A stretch of DNA of 64,000 nucleotides. It comes from Tupaia tana. Taxonomy: Eukaryota; Chordata; Mammalia; Scandentia; Tupaiidae. This document shows, in pieces, positions 20,709 to 35,567 of the stretch (positions are counted from its first letter, which is position 1; the number at the start of each line of letters is the position of its first letter). The notes under the pieces are model-generated. The model saw only the letters and a list, made by a program, of their open reading frames with translations. It did not search any database and was not told the DNA's origin. The position numbers were made by a program, and so were the translations under genes. The DNA is taken from assembly GCA_026018925.1 (NCBI GenBank), contig JAKSZU010000004.1, positions 12,333,383 to 12,397,382 on the forward strand, written 5' to 3'.

Positions 20709-22374
20709 ACTGAGGCCCGGGCAGTTCAGTAATGCCCCCGAGGGTCCAGCACAGCACTTCCCGACTGCCGTGGAGCTGCGGGCTGGGCGTGCTCTCCCAT
20801 TCCCTTAGGTTGACAGGTACCGAGAGGTACTCCAGGGATTGACTGTTTGTAACTGCTAATGTTGAAGGAGATTTGGGTGTCTGTGCAAGCAAATGCCAGA
20901 CCAGAGTGTGTCTTTCGCTATGATCTTTTTTGATTAGAAAATACCTGTGAACCTGACGGGAGAGGTGTGGGGCACAGCTTTGGTTTGGGAAGTACCGAGT
21001 CGTGAGCTAGGTCTGTTGCTGCTCAGAGCAGCCCGCAGCTGCTGGGGAGCCAGGAGCGGTCAGTCATTTCAGTGAGGGCAGGTGAGGTGGTTGCCCCAGC
21101 ACCATTGGGTTATGACTTGGAAAGTTAGACTTGTATCAAGGCGGAGAGCAAGTGTTTTTTGGTTTTTGTTCTGTTTCCCAGAGAAATCCATCTCCCCAGG
21201 TGTGCCTTTCTATGCCTTGAGAGATGGTTAAATAAGGTCTTAAACCTTTTACTTTTGTGCCTGTAATAGCAGTTGAAGAACAGGAGAAATAAGAGGAGAC
21301 ATTTCAGTGAGTAAAGTTGGTGACTTGCTAACGTATGAAGAGGTTCTAGTGGGTTTTACCTGTGCCCGCGCTCTCAGGCTTTCTCTCTTATTTGCTGGTA
21401 GGCACATGCACTCTCCAGAGAGAGAAGAAGGTGAGAAGTCACCCCCAGAGGGGATGGCCACACTGCAGTCCCTTCTCCGTTGTCCTCTTGGGGGTTTGGG
21501 GCATGTACACCACATGCCCAGCTTGTTTTCAGGCTGCCAGGTCCAGGATTCAAACCTCAGCCAGCCATGTGGGATCAAGCCGTCTTAACCTTCATGCCAC
21601 CAGCTGGCCTGGAATTTAACTGTTTAACACTGGCCACTGATGCTTTCTTTGGTCTTGTGCAAAACTGCTCTGTGTTTGGTTTGAAGGGTGCTTTGCCTGT
21701 CTTCAGCTGAAGCTAGTGTAAAGTTCTCATGTGGGTTTAGGGCCAGTGTCATGTATTCCTGTGATGTGTGGAGTCACTTCACTGGCATCGCCAAGTGCTG
21801 TTAAGGAAACAGGTTAGGGGATTCTTAGTTCCTTTCTTGTAATGGGGGAGTAGCTTTTCTGTGTTTCTGAAGGCTGGACTAGGTTAATACTGTGGTTGGG
21901 GACTATTTTGGGTAACAGAATCTGTGCGTGTAAAGGAAGTGAACTTGGCCTCTAGCATTCCATGTCTGAAGCCCATAGCTGGTTCACGGGGGAGTGATTT
22001 AGTCAGTTAGTACTCAGATGGGCAGGGAGAATGTGACAGTTCCAGGTCCTTTGTTTTCAGGAAGAGCCCTGTTAGCAAGCAGTTCATAAACAGGCTGTTA
22101 GTGCCCTTCTCTCCCGTAAAAATCCTGATGGGTTAAGTGAACAGCTCTAGATGTTTAAAGCCGAGATGCTATTGTGATCTGATTAGCGTCCCCCCACCCT
22201 GCCCCAGGCCAGCCTCTGACTTTTACCCCGTGTGTGTGGAGTGCTCCGACCACAGCTTTGTTGTGGGAGCATTTTGATAACAAGCTCCAGTACCCTTGTC
22301 TAAAAGAAAGTGTTGACTGCTGTACTTTCATCCTTTATGAATTCTTTAAAGCATCTATTATTTTTAATTTGCAG
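20709..22374. other. Intron leading to PUM1 exon a
   Basis: Apart from the SINE-A at 21375 it is unique-looking sequence. It ends in the acceptor of exon a. Confidence 0.6.
21375..21611 (-). mobile_element. SINE-A, older
   Basis: GGTAGGCACATGCACTCTCC, GTTTTCAGGCTGCCAGG and CACCAGCTGGCCT. Confidence 0.82.
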
Positions 22375-22377
22375 CAG
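22369..22377 (+). promoter_or_regulatory. PUM1: NAGNAG tandem splice acceptor of PUM1 exon a
   Basis: The intron ends TTTGCAGCAG, with two AG acceptors 3 nt apart (AG at 22373-22374 and 22376-22377). Choosing the second would remove one Gln codon without a frame change. Confidence 0.6.
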
Positions 22378-22483
22378 CTCTTGCCAGGTAAAAAGTTTTG
22401 GGAAACAGATGAATCCAGCAAAGATGGACCAAAAGGAATATTCCTGGGTGATCAATGGCGAGACAGTGCCTGGGGAGCATCAG
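22375..22483 (+). CDS. PUM1: PUM1 coding exon a ([15 protein letters not shown]...)
   Basis: This exon encodes 36 residues plus one base (phase 0 to phase 1), from QLLPGKKFW to [11 protein letters not shown]. The acceptor context is TTAATTTGCAG and the donor is CAG|GTAATC. The split codon G|AT joins the next exon as Asp (AS-DHSVSQ), as in human PUM1. The acceptor is a tandem NAGNAG (GCAGCAG). The first AG keeps the leading Gln, which I expect to be the usual form (GEQLLPGKK); the second AG would delete it. From memory, human PUM1 has Thr where this has Ala in WGAS. The following intron is only 918 bp. Confidence 0.95.
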
Positions 22484-23358
22484 GTAATCCAGACCGAGCG
22501 TCTGTACTGTGGTTTATGCCTGTCTTAGAGCGCCCTGCCTCCGCAGTCGGCGAGTCATGACTTACGTCAGTGACACGAGCATGTCGGCAATGTCCTGTTC
22601 TGTAGTATAACTGCCACTGAGGAGCTTATAGGATGTGATTTATTAAAACGTAATTAGACAAAATCACATTTCCAATATTTTTTGAAGTGGTAGCCACAGG
22701 GTTACGGTCTTAACCAAAATGACCGTAATTTCAACAATAACTTCGTTCTGTACTGCTGTCCATGCCTGCCACTTAAAGTTCCTGTTTCTTTTTCTCCCCT
22801 TGCCCGTCTGCCATGCATGGGATGATGTGGCTGGGGCCAGCTCCAGTCGCTGGACACAGACATTCTCCTGACAAACCACCCCTGAAGAGGGACGGGGGAG
22901 CTCGCAGAGCACACACACCGACAGCAGAGCGCAGTGGCAGGTGATAGGAGGGGACAGAAAGCCCAGTGGCTGGTGTGTTGTGTGCCGGCACCCCGTGAAC
23001 ACGGAGCCGCGTGATGACAGGGAGCCATCAGACGGGACCAGATCATGCTGTTGTTTTAAAAAGGGCAGTGAAATCATGCGTGTTTTAGTAATATTACCAG
23101 TAAAATGTATTAAAAAGAAATTCCGCTACTGGAACGGGGTAAAAGTTAATATACTCACCTTGCTAGATCAGCCAGTTACGTGAATCTCTGTAGTCCTCTG
23201 CTAGCCCGGGCCAATGAAGGGTGTGTTCTGTTTCCTTAGCTGCTGTAGAAAGTCAGCCCTAGTGAGGGACACGTTAGAGATTGTGGCTCAGCCGACCCAG
23301 GCAGTCCCAGGTTCCCGGTCACTGGTTTACCCATGAGCCATCACGGTAATGTGTTTGA

Positions 23359-25442
<2,084 letters not shown>

Positions 25443-25725
25443 CCCATTCGTTCCCTTTTCCTTCTCTCTTTTCCCCTTCCCCTTCCTTTCCTTTCCCTTT
25501 CCCTTTCTCCTTCCCCTCCCCCTCCCCTTCCCCTCCCCTCCCCTCCCCTCCCCTCCCCTCCCCTTCCCTTCCCTTCCCTTTATTCCTTCCCTTTCCTTCC
25601 CTTCCCTTCCCTTTATTCCTTCCCTTCCCTTATCCCTTCCCTTATCCCTTCCCTTATCCCTTCCCTTCCTTTCCCTTCTCTTCCCTTCCCTTTATCCCTT
25701 CCCTCTTCCCTCTTCCCTTCTTTAA
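25443..25725. repeat. Polypyrimidine tract (CCCTT)n, about 280 bp
   Basis: The + strand is almost free of purines for about 280 bp, made of CCCTT/CCCTTT/CCCCTCC units with occasional TTAT and TTTATT. Mirror-symmetric pyrimidine runs of this kind can form triplex (H-DNA). It precedes the 7SL-derived fragment at 25735 and may have grown from a retroelement tail. Confidence 0.9.
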
Positions 25726-25734
25726 GTTTAAAGA

Positions 25735-26010
25735 CCAAGTCCTGCTCTGTCAGAATCCCCTTTCCTCAGTCTCTGGAGTAACTGGGCTGCAGGTGTGCTT
25801 CCACCATGCCCAGCTCTTTCCAGTGGGGTCTTGCTAGGCTGCCCAGGCCTGTCTAAGCTTGTGACCCTCCGCCTCCGCCTCCCTTTCCAAGTAGCTGGAA
25901 CTGCAGCTGTGTGCTGCTGGGCCCGACTTCTAATTGTACGGTGGGCTGGGGACTGCACTCGGGCCTCCTCTGTGATCTCAGCCTGTAGAATTTTACCATA
26001 TGCCACTGTG
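25735..26010 (-). mobile_element. 7SL-derived (Alu/FLAM-like) SINE fragment, dimer-like
   Basis: Read on +, it has reversed 7SL-SINE words: CTGCTCTGTC, TCCTCAGTCTCTGGAGTAAC, CACCATGCCCAGCT, GGGGTCTTGCTAGGCTGCCC and then GCCTCCGCCTCCC with CAAGTAGCTGGAACTGCAG. Two successive copies of the 'tcctcag...gtagctgg' block suggest a dimer. It is strongly diverged and so old. Confidence 0.7.
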
Positions 26011-26298
26011 GCTGGGCCATTCCCATATTCTGATCTGATCTGCATCTGTAGAGGGACGTAGAGGGACGGGTCAGTCATACCAAGCCTCTGCGCTGACATG
26101 TTCAGTAGATACGAGTTGATCACAGGTAGGTATCCATCCTGCCACTCTTCTACCCAATCTGGCTTTGCTGTGCCTTTTGCTTAGGTGATACCTGGTCAAA
26201 GCTCTGCTCACGGAAACCTGAATCATTTTGTTTGTCATGGTATGCATGCATCTTCTTGAAAAAGGTGAACTTCTTTCCTTCTTAAAAATTCTTGTCTT

Positions 26299-26548
26299 GG
26301 GACCAGCCATTAGCATAATGGCTATGTCACTGGACTCCCACGTAGTCGACCGTGGTTCGCGTCCTGGACCTGGTGGCTTAAACTCACGCCGGGCGCGTGT
26401 GCATGCGTGCCCAAGATCCCAAGAGGAGAAGGGATTGCGGCGTGACCAACCCCCCTGGGGGGTGATTTCTCACTTTCTGTCTCTCTGTCTCTGTCTGTTT
26501 GGCAAGCGCACACGCCCTATAGCAAAAACCTCTCCAAAGAAAAGGAAA
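26299..26548 (+). mobile_element. SINE-A, young
   Basis: GGGACCAGCCATTAGC to CCCTATAGCAAAAACCTCTC. 15-bp AAAAATTCTTGTCTT at 26284-26298 and 26549-26563. Confidence 0.97.
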
Positions 26549-26913
26549 AAAAATTCTTGTCTTTATTCAGAGTGTTGAGTGCAGAGAATAAGAAAGACAG
26601 TTTTGCTTCTTGTAAATAATTGTTCTAGAGAGCAGTATCAGGGCACCCAGATGTTTATTTCGTCCAACTTTTGGGTGGCTGCACTCAGTCTCCAGTGGCC
26701 ATTGAGGAGCTCCCTTCTAATCCCCTGTGGTGGCAGATCTCGAGGCAGTCATCACAAGCCCACTCGCAGATACCGACTGAGAGGTGCAGACCTCGCTCCT
26801 CGCTCCATGGTGCTTACTGCATTGTCAGCGAGGCTTCCGTGTTCAGCTTGCATGAAGGTGTTTAATACCTGGTGTAGCTTCCCGGAGTCATCGTGAGTAC
26901 ATTTTTTCTTGAA

Positions 26914-26955
26914 GTTTTTTTTTTTTTTTTTTAATTGCCAGAGAGTACATATGCT

Positions 26956-27011
<56 letters not shown>

Positions 27012-27202
27012 AGCGAGCAAGCAAGTGAGCATAAGCACTCCTTAGTAGGCACGGTCATGCCACAGTCCTTCCTCCAGTTCTCCCGCACATTAGGGTCTGG
27101 GGCATGTGCATGGTGCGTTTTTCTAGCTGCTGGGACTGGGATTCAGACTGCAGTGGTCTATGTGGGATCTGGGTCCCTTCACCTCTGAGCTGCGGGACTG
27201 GC
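26914..27202 (-). mobile_element. SINE-A, old, with (GA)n
   Basis: T-run, TTGCCAGAGAGTACATATGC, GCGTTTTTCTAGCTGCTGG and GCGGGACTGGCCC. Confidence 0.75.
26959..27007. repeat. (GA)n microsatellite in a SINE-A
   Basis: About 24 GA units replace the usual GACAGAGAGA tract of the - strand SINE-A at 26914. Confidence 0.9.
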
Positions 27203-28642
27203 CCTTGAGTTCGTTGTGATTACAGCAGTGGTCTCTGTTCAGTAATTTGAACTTCTGTAACAAGAATACTGCTTTCAGGCTGACCGTCCTAGTTTGCTCT
27301 CATTGCCCACTGAACATTTGGTAGTATTCCACACAGGAATCCTCGACTTCAGGGGAGCAGTTTTCAGAGTAACAGGAAAAATCAGAATGCCAGTCATAGC
27401 TTTAATTATTTTTCTTTTCTTTTTGTATCCTTTATTCTGTTTACTCCTGGGATGACAAGGTTTTTGTCTCCCCCCCCCCCCAAAAAAAAAATCAAACAAA
27501 CCATGGTTTAGCATGGTTACAAAATCAGGTGTATTTCTGAGGATCTAGACCGAGGTCTCTTTGTTGGTCTCCTGGAATACCAGCTGATCTGCAGATAGAG
27601 TGAAGCCTAGCCAGTTAGGAAAGTAGACTGTAGTTTCGACTGTGCAGGATTGTGGAAATGAGGGGAATCAGAAGACCATCTCAGACTTGGATTAGAATGA
27701 AGAGCACCCTCACCTTGCAGAAGAAAAGTTCCGGAAGAGTCTCAAGAAGGCCCTTCTGCTGGCTCTGTCGAGAGCGGCTGCTCCCTGGCATGGAGGTGCA
27801 CACCACTCCAGCGGTTCACGCGGACCGGTTTTCTAGGCTCCCCTGCATTGATTTTAGCTGACACGTGCTACTGTGATAGATTTGTTTTTTAAACTTTGCA
27901 TCGTAATGCAGATAGAAATCAGGGGTTTGAGTGGCAACTCAGTCTCAATTTCCTCATCAACAGACTGGGGCTGATTCAACCCTGACAAAGTCGACTTCGT
28001 GTGGCTGTGTGGTGTGAGATGCTCTGTCCAATCCCCGTCCTGCTCCTCGAAGCCTGTGGCCCAGTAGCGTCAGCACCACCTGGAGCTGACCGCAAGGCAG
28101 GAGCTCAGCCCTCGCCTCTGTGACGTGCACAGTGTGGGAATCTGAGGGACACTGCTGGGGGACAGCTTCCTCAGAGGACCAACTGCCCCAGGCTGTGTGA
28201 GACCTCCCTACATGGCGAGTCCCTCAGACGTGGACCGCTTCAAATGAGGTGACAGGGCCCTACTTGGCAGTATTAGGCCTTTAGACACTAAGGCGATAGC
28301 TGTAAGAACACTTTTTTAACTTTTAGAAAACCTTCTTTTTTTATTTTTCCTACTTGGTCTTGATCTCTAATAAAGACAGGCACCATTCTCCACGTTTAAG
28401 GTATGTTTTCCCTCCCCTTCTGGATCCAGTCATCCCACAGCAGAGGGGAGCTTGTGGGCCAGGGCCGTGGGTTCCAGGCGCAGTCCTGGCGGCGCTGCTG
28501 TTCTGAAACTTCATCCCCACTGCTATCGATTTGAAATGACAGCGTGCCCTAGTTTAATTACGGTGTTTCTTTCTCAGTGTCACTTAGTGAACGGCGCGTT
28601 CTGCACTGAGCGGCATCTCGCGCTCTGTGGCCATGCTCTTCT
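27203..28642. other. Intron, mostly unrecognised
   Basis: Includes a C-run/A-run at 27471-27490 and the MER5-like scrap at 28048. No gene signal. Confidence 0.55.
28048..28115. mobile_element. Possible MER5-type DNA transposon remnant
   Basis: GTAGCGTCAGCACCACCTGG resembles the 'gcatcagcatcacctgg' core of MER5-like elements. Too short for certainty. Confidence 0.3.
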
Positions 28643-28887
28643 TTTTTTTTTCCTGGCGAGACTTTTGCTACAGGATGTACATGTGCTTGCCGGAGAGACA
28701 GACAGAAAGTGAGAAGTTACCCCCGGGGGATAGCCACGCTGCAGTCCCTTCTCTTCTAGTCTCCTCTCAGGATTTTGGGCATGCACGCACATGTGCCTGG
28801 CGTGATTAAGCTACCAGACCCAGGACTTGAACCGTGGTTGACTACATGGGAGCCCAGCGACATAACCATTGTGCCATCTGCTGGTCC
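28643..28887 (-). mobile_element. SINE-A
   Basis: TTTTGCTACAGGATGTACAT, CTGGCGTGATTAAGCTACC and ATCTGCTGGTCCC. Confidence 0.92.
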
Positions 28888-29809
28888 CAGTGATGTAGTC
28901 TTGATGGCAGCTCGATCCTGTACCCATGTTGGACAGGGTCTAATGATGACAGCTCTAACAGTTTTTTTCTGGATATGGGTGGAACATTAAAAAGATAGCT
29001 AGCAATTTTTAAGCCTTGGGGGAGAGGATGACAGGGTTGTTTCTGTGAGAAAGGTAATGGAGAAAATGTAAAAATTGGTAGAGTACATGAAAATGATCTT
29101 ACTAGTAGAGCTGTAAGCTGCTACACATTAAGTCATTTTGAGATTTTAGTTTATTGGTGTTTCGTGGAAAGCAGATTAGTGTGCTTAGGGAAAACCAATT
29201 TTTAGTTAACGTTGTCTTGGCTTTTGGACTCAGTATATTAAGCAGAAACTTAAAATATTATTTTGAAGAAAGAAGGGGGAAATTCCTAATCTTATTGAAT
29301 ACAACTTTCGCCCTATGGAACTTTGTTCTAGGATCTTTGTGGTAAGAGGAAAGGCTGAATTCTGATTCTTCAGCCTCATTCCAGACTTATTATAGATACA
29401 GCCAAAGCATTCCTCCCCTTACGTGGCTCTTCTAAGGACGGGCGTCGGCCAGTGGGGTCTGCTCTGTCCGTCCTCCACCCTCTGTGAGCCGAGTTCTCAG
29501 CACCTTCCCTACCCAGGCCTCCGTGGCTCCCATCATGCAGGCCCCTGCCTCTGGAGCCCTCCCGAGCTCACGTCTGAGCCCTGCAGGTGTGGGCTAGCCT
29601 TTATCTGCAGGAAGCCCAGGTGAAAAGAAACTGTTATCCTCTACTTTTCTTTCCTTTAGGTAATAGGACTTTCAGTACTAATATGTTCTAGGTGATATGT
29701 GATAAAAAGCAAAACACAAACATTGCCTGTCTGATATTTATGTTGGATTTAATTATATTGGTTCTCAATTGTAGGTACTTACCACCCCTGTTGAAGATAA
29801 GCTTTTCTT
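28888..29809. other. Intron, nothing recognised
   Basis: AT-rich to 29400, then a short GC-rich part. No repeat assigned. Confidence 0.55.
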
Positions 29810-30047
29810 TGTTTTAAAGTTTATTATATATTTGTTTTGACTATAGGGTGTGTGTGCTTGAGGTGGGGGAATAAATGAGAAATCAACCCCCCTGGGGGTT
29901 GGCCATATTGTAATCCCTTCTTTTCTACTCTCAGGATTTTGGCCGCAATGCTGAGTGTTATTTTTAAGGTACAGGGTCCAAGACTTGAACTGCACAGCCA
30001 GCCGTGTGGGATCCAGTGCCTTAACCTTCACACCATCTGCTGGCCCC
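29810..30047 (-). mobile_element. SINE-A, older
   Basis: TTTTGACTATAGGGTGTGTG, GTTATTTTTAAGGTACAGGG and CATCTGCTGGCCCC. Confidence 0.88.
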
Positions 30048-30059
30048 AGTTGATTATAT

Positions 30060-30237
30060 TTTTATTTTTAGATTTTAAAGTACTGCCATGGGAGGTGGTC
30101 TTGCTGCAATGACCTCTCCTCCATTTGTCCCTTCTTACAGGATTTTGGGCAGGCATGCACATGCACTTAGTGTCGTTTTTCAAGCGTTCAGGTACAGGAC
30201 TTGAGCCACCCTAACCAGCACACCACTGGCTGGCCTG
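30060..30237 (-). mobile_element. SINE-A, partial, old
   Basis: GGAGGTGGTCTTGCTGCAAT, CGTTTTTCAAGCGTTCAGG and CACTGGCTGGCCT. The 3' part is missing. Confidence 0.78.
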
Positions 30238-30469
30238 ACCCTGCTAATTTTACAGAGCTTGTGATGCTCTACCCTTCTACAGAACCACTACACTATGAAA
30301 ATGACAGTGCTCCTGAGAACCATATTGGCTATATGCTTGATTTTGAGAATTAAACCAATTAATTGGGGCTTTTAAGATTTTTTTATCTTGATATTTGCAC
30401 ATAAAATTACATAAATATCTCAGTGCATCCCTTTTACTAATATTATATTAAATTTCTATAAAATGACTT

Positions 30470-30650
30470 ACATTTTACAAAACTTTTTACATACACATTA
30501 TTTCATTGATACTTATAAGTAGGGTGTTTTAAACGAAATTATCCTTGTTTTAAAGATGAGGAAACTAAGAATCAGAGGTTAAATGACCTGTTCAAAGTCC
30601 TGTGAGTGGGTAGTGTTAGCAGTGAGATAGGAGGTGGGTTCTGTGCCACT
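30470..30650 (-). mobile_element. MIR element
   Basis: TTAAAGATGAGGAAACTAAG, AGAGGTTAAATGACCTG and CAAAGTCC are the reversed MIR core in the right order. Confidence 0.8.
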
Positions 30651-30668
30651 CGGACAGTCCTTTTTCTG

Positions 30669-30728
30669 CTCTGCTCGCCTCGTCTCTCCTCTCCTCTCTC
30701 CTCTCCTCTCCTCTCCTCTCCTTTCCTT
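30669..30728. repeat. (CTCTC)n polypyrimidine microsatellite
   Basis: CTCTCCTCTC units directly abut the tail of the SINE-B at 30730. Confidence 0.85.
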
Positions 30729-30729
30729 T

Positions 30730-30906
30730 TTTAAAAGATTATATATTCATTTAATTCCATTTGTTGTTGTTGTTGTTTTAATTTGACCAGAGAGAGACAG
30801 AGAGAGAAAGGGAAAGGGACAAAGCAAGCCACCAGGTCCAGCACTCGAGCCGTATTTGGCCATGTGGGAGTCCAGTGCCTTAACCACCACGTCACCTGTC
30901 AGCCCC
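30730..30906 (-). mobile_element. SINE-B
   Basis: (GTT)n tail, TTAATTTGACCAGAGAGAG, GTCACCTGTCAGCCCC. Confidence 0.93.
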
Positions 30907-32522
30907 CAGGGTTGGTACTTTCTTAAAGAGCATGTCATTGTGAATACCTTGTTTTAAATGTTAAAAAGATAAAAAGGTGACAGTCCCATGAAGCCTGCTA
31001 GCCTAGTCCCACCCCTCCTCTGTTCTCCTCAGATCTTTACTTCACCCTGCTGTCGTCCTGAACCTGCCACTGCCTTTCTGTTCCCTCCCTGGGTGTGGGG
31101 CGGGTAGGCTGTGGAGAGGGTGGAGGGGTACTTTGACCCGGGTCTGCGCTTGCTCCCCTTTCTCTGAACCCGGCCCTCCGTGTGGCCCTGCCCCGTGTGG
31201 CCGCGTTTGCGTCTGCTCGAGTGTCTGCTGTGGGCAGGCCTCGGCAGGGTGGTCCCTGGTTGCTCTGTCAGTCACGAGTCAGATGCGGGCACCCGTTGGT
31301 TTTCCGAGGGCCGTTGTTGATTCATTCGGCTTTTCTCGCAAGTGAATTTTTTATTGGACTGTGGCCTGTACCAAAGGAAGTTGTCTACATTGTCAATGTT
31401 CAGCTTCATGAATTTCCACACCCACACAGTAGCCATCCAGATGGGGTGGGAGTTTCTCCTGGTCCCCCACTTCCCAGAAGAAGGGGTGCGCTGCCCTGCT
31501 GGAGCGTTTATTTCGTACTCAGCGGGCAGCTGGGTGTGGAACACAGGTGGGCTGTCCAGGAGGGTGAAGAGTGGCCGTCCCGGAGATAGCTGAGCGCCCT
31601 TGGCAGTAGCTGACCAGCAGTCTGGCCGGGCTGAGCAGGAGTGTCACTGCAGGTCCAGGCTGGCGACCTGTGCGTGTGCTTCCTTGTCGGCACGCCCTGT
31701 GCTGCTTTGTCCCATTTCCTGCCAATTTGGTTTTGAACTCCTCATGAGGAGGAGCCAAGCTTTGTCTTGAGCTGTGAGTGACCTGCAGACGCGTGGCACT
31801 GGCTGGCCCCCGTGCTCTCTGACTCCTGGCTCAGCGTGTTCTGATCCCAGCAGAGCTGTTGGCCGTCTCGGCCTCATTCATGCTGGCTGCTCTCCCGATG
31901 CGGAGACGGCGGGGACCTTCTCCCTTTAGCTCTCTGCTTGCAGCCTTGCCTCTGGGCCTCATCTTCTTCTGGTGTCAAAGCTCTGGCAGACTTGGAGCCG
32001 GCTCTCGGGGTCTGAGTGAGCACAGCCTCCCAGCCGTCCTTCCGCAGTGGGGAGGGAGCTGTTGCCCTTGGGTGTCAGACACGCTCGGTCCTTGCCAGGA
32101 GTCTGAGGAAACGGTCACGACTGGGTACTCTGGTAGCTCTTTTTACCCTTAGAAGCTGCTGTGTTCCCATCTCTGTGTTGGGATTTCAGCTCGGCGCCTA
32201 CTTGGCTCCATTCAGACCTTCCGACCTGGACCGGCCTTGAGCCTCGCGGAGTCTGCTCTGTACAGCACATCTCAGTGGCTGCCAGCGCTCTGGCGGACCT
32301 TGATGCCATGGGAATCTAGGTTGTCTAACCTCTCTAAGTCCCTTGTCAGGTGTTTTCCTTTTCACTTCATCCATGAAGTCTGTCTTTTTCTGAATGGACA
32401 AATGACTTAAGAGTAGAATGGGTTTTGGAGGTCTAGAAAAATGTCAAGGTCATGAGTCACTGTTTCTGGGCCACTGGCCTCTAGGAGCTGCTCTGGAGAC
32501 ACCTGCAGGTTTTGTAGCCACA
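30907..32522. other. GC-rich intron segment, possible unidentified pseudogene on -
   Basis: The - strand gives disconnected peptide-like stretches such as LERLDNLDSHGIKVRQSAGS (near 32270-32330) and PFFWEVGDQEKLPPHLDGYC (near 31430-31490), separated by stops. An AATAAA lies at 31350-31355 on -. There is no poly-A tail or flanking duplication, so a processed pseudogene is only a suggestion. Confidence 0.25.
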
Positions 32523-32725
32523 GGTCTGCCCACGGTCGGTCTGCCCACGGTCGGTCTCCCCACAGTCGGTCTGCCCTCGGTCGGTCTGCCCACGGTCGAT
32601 CTGCCCTCGGTCGGTCTGCCCTCGGTCGGTCTGCCCTCGGTCGGTCTGCCCTCGGTCGGTCTGCCCACGGTCGGTCTGCCCACGGTCGGTCTGCCCACGG
32701 TTGGTCTGCCCACTGGTTTCCGCTG
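32523..32725. repeat. 15-bp minisatellite, about 13 units
   Basis: Units are CGGTCGGTCTGCCCA or the variant CGGTCGGTCTGCCCT. Because 15 is divisible by 3, frames on both strands stay open and give pentapeptide repeats (VGLPT/VGLPS on +). This open frame is a product of periodicity, not evidence for a gene. Confidence 0.93.
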
Positions 32726-34080
<1,355 letters not shown>

Positions 34081-34424
34081 TGATTTTGCTCCCAACCCCT
34101 GCTCCCGTGTTTTCTTTATAAGACCCATGTATAGGGCAGCCCCAGCAACAAACTCAGACTGACAGATAACTGGCGAGGTGGGGCTTCTAAAAGGCAGTGC
34201 TGGGTGTTTTGCCAGACTCGTGGAGTTTGTATTTGTGTAGTGTCCCGGAAGTCACAGCGTGATTCCTTAAAGACATTTCAGTTATTTTCAAGTATCAAAA
34301 TTACCCGGGGTAGGTGCCTTGGGGCTGTTCCCCCAAAGCACCGTGTTTGAAAGCTATGGTTGCTAAAGGCACTGTGTCCTGTCCTGGCCATTGGAGGGGG
34401 GCTGATGGTCGAGAACGCAGGCAT

Positions 34425-34515
34425 TCTCCTACTTAAGTCTCATAAACTCCATTGGAGGTAGGTGGGTCAGATGCCATTTTTTCAAGAACCAGAGCTGTAG
34501 CTTAATGACTTGTTC
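34425..34515 (-). mobile_element. Possible MIR fragment, cut by a SINE-B
   Basis: CTTAAGTCTCATAAACTCCA, TTGGAGGTAGGTG and GCTTAATGACTTG fit a reversed MIR. The match stops at the inserted SINE-B. Confidence 0.45.
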
Positions 34516-34518
34516 CTT

Positions 34519-34565
34519 TTTAAAAATATATTTATTTATTTAACTTTATTGTTATTTTTAAATTC

Positions 34566-34602
<37 letters not shown>

Positions 34603-34690
34603 TGAGAAAGCAAGCCTCCAGATCTGGGACTGAGACTGGTGTGCCGTGTGGGAGCCCAGAGCCTTAACCACCGCGCCACCTGCTGGCCCC
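34519..34690 (-). mobile_element. SINE-B
   Basis: TTTAAATTCACCAGAGAGAG to GCCACCTGCTGGCCCC. GACTTGTTCCT and GACTTGCTCTT flank it, imperfectly. Confidence 0.92.
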
Positions 34691-35567
34691 AGACGACTTG
34701 CTCTTGATCATAGCCCTTTCACAGATGCATCTCTGCTCATTTCTGGTCATGACCAATATGTAGATTTTGCTGTATAGTTTAATCTATGTGGTATTAAAAT
34801 AATGCATATCTGTCTCCCACAGTTGGCAGGTAATTTTCATTTATGTAGGCACCTTTCTTCATGGTTTATATTTTGTAAAGTCTGTAAGATTTCTTGTTTA
34901 ATGATATTTCGTTAGAGAATTCAAGTTTGAATCATTTTAATGTCTGTCTACAGTTAATGTGTGTATATGCACACAGACATGCACACAGCGCACAGCCCCT
35001 ACCCTAACACTTACCACAGCCAAAATGAAGATGTATTTTGCATCATTATTTAGAGAGCAACATTCAGTTGTTTAATGTTCCTAGTCTACTCCTTCACGTA
35101 CTTGCATATGTGAAGTTTTATTTACAGTCCTTGGGAGCAATCTGAGGCACAGGAGACTAAGCACTGTTTGACATCTTTCATATGAGTTAGGTAGCCACTC
35201 TGCCCCAAATCTCAAACAGCCTGCAGTGGTATTCTGTGAAGTCTGACTGGGTACAGGAGGTGGTGGTGGTGTTTGTATCCGTGTATGTGAAGGAACATGA
35301 CAGCTTTACTAGGTACCAGCTCAGAACTCCAGGAAGGAAGAGCACTGGGTGTGGCCACAGGCGACACTCCTCCTACTATAGTGCAGCGTGTGTGTCTGAC
35401 GTTGGGCCATGTCATTCTGTCACCCTTTACAGGAGGATGGCATATCCTGGGTTACCCAGGCTAGGACTTGTCATACCTGTGTTCAGGACACTTATCAGGA
35501 GGGCCTTTTTTGTCTGTTCCTAAGAGTGTCCTAGTTTGGATGATAAAGTATTTCCTCACGTTACTCT
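34691..35567. other. Intron, nothing recognised
   Basis: Includes a short ACACAGACATGCACACAGC stretch near 34970; no gene or repeat assigned. Confidence 0.55.

Noticed and set aside
1-22374. Upstream PUM1 exon ([21 protein letters not shown])
   Set aside because: Not found; the first 22.4 kb appears to be intron only.
25443-25725. CRISPR-like array or coding Pro/Leu/Ser frame
   Set aside because: Simple pyrimidine repeat without spacers; the long frames are translations of CCCTT units.
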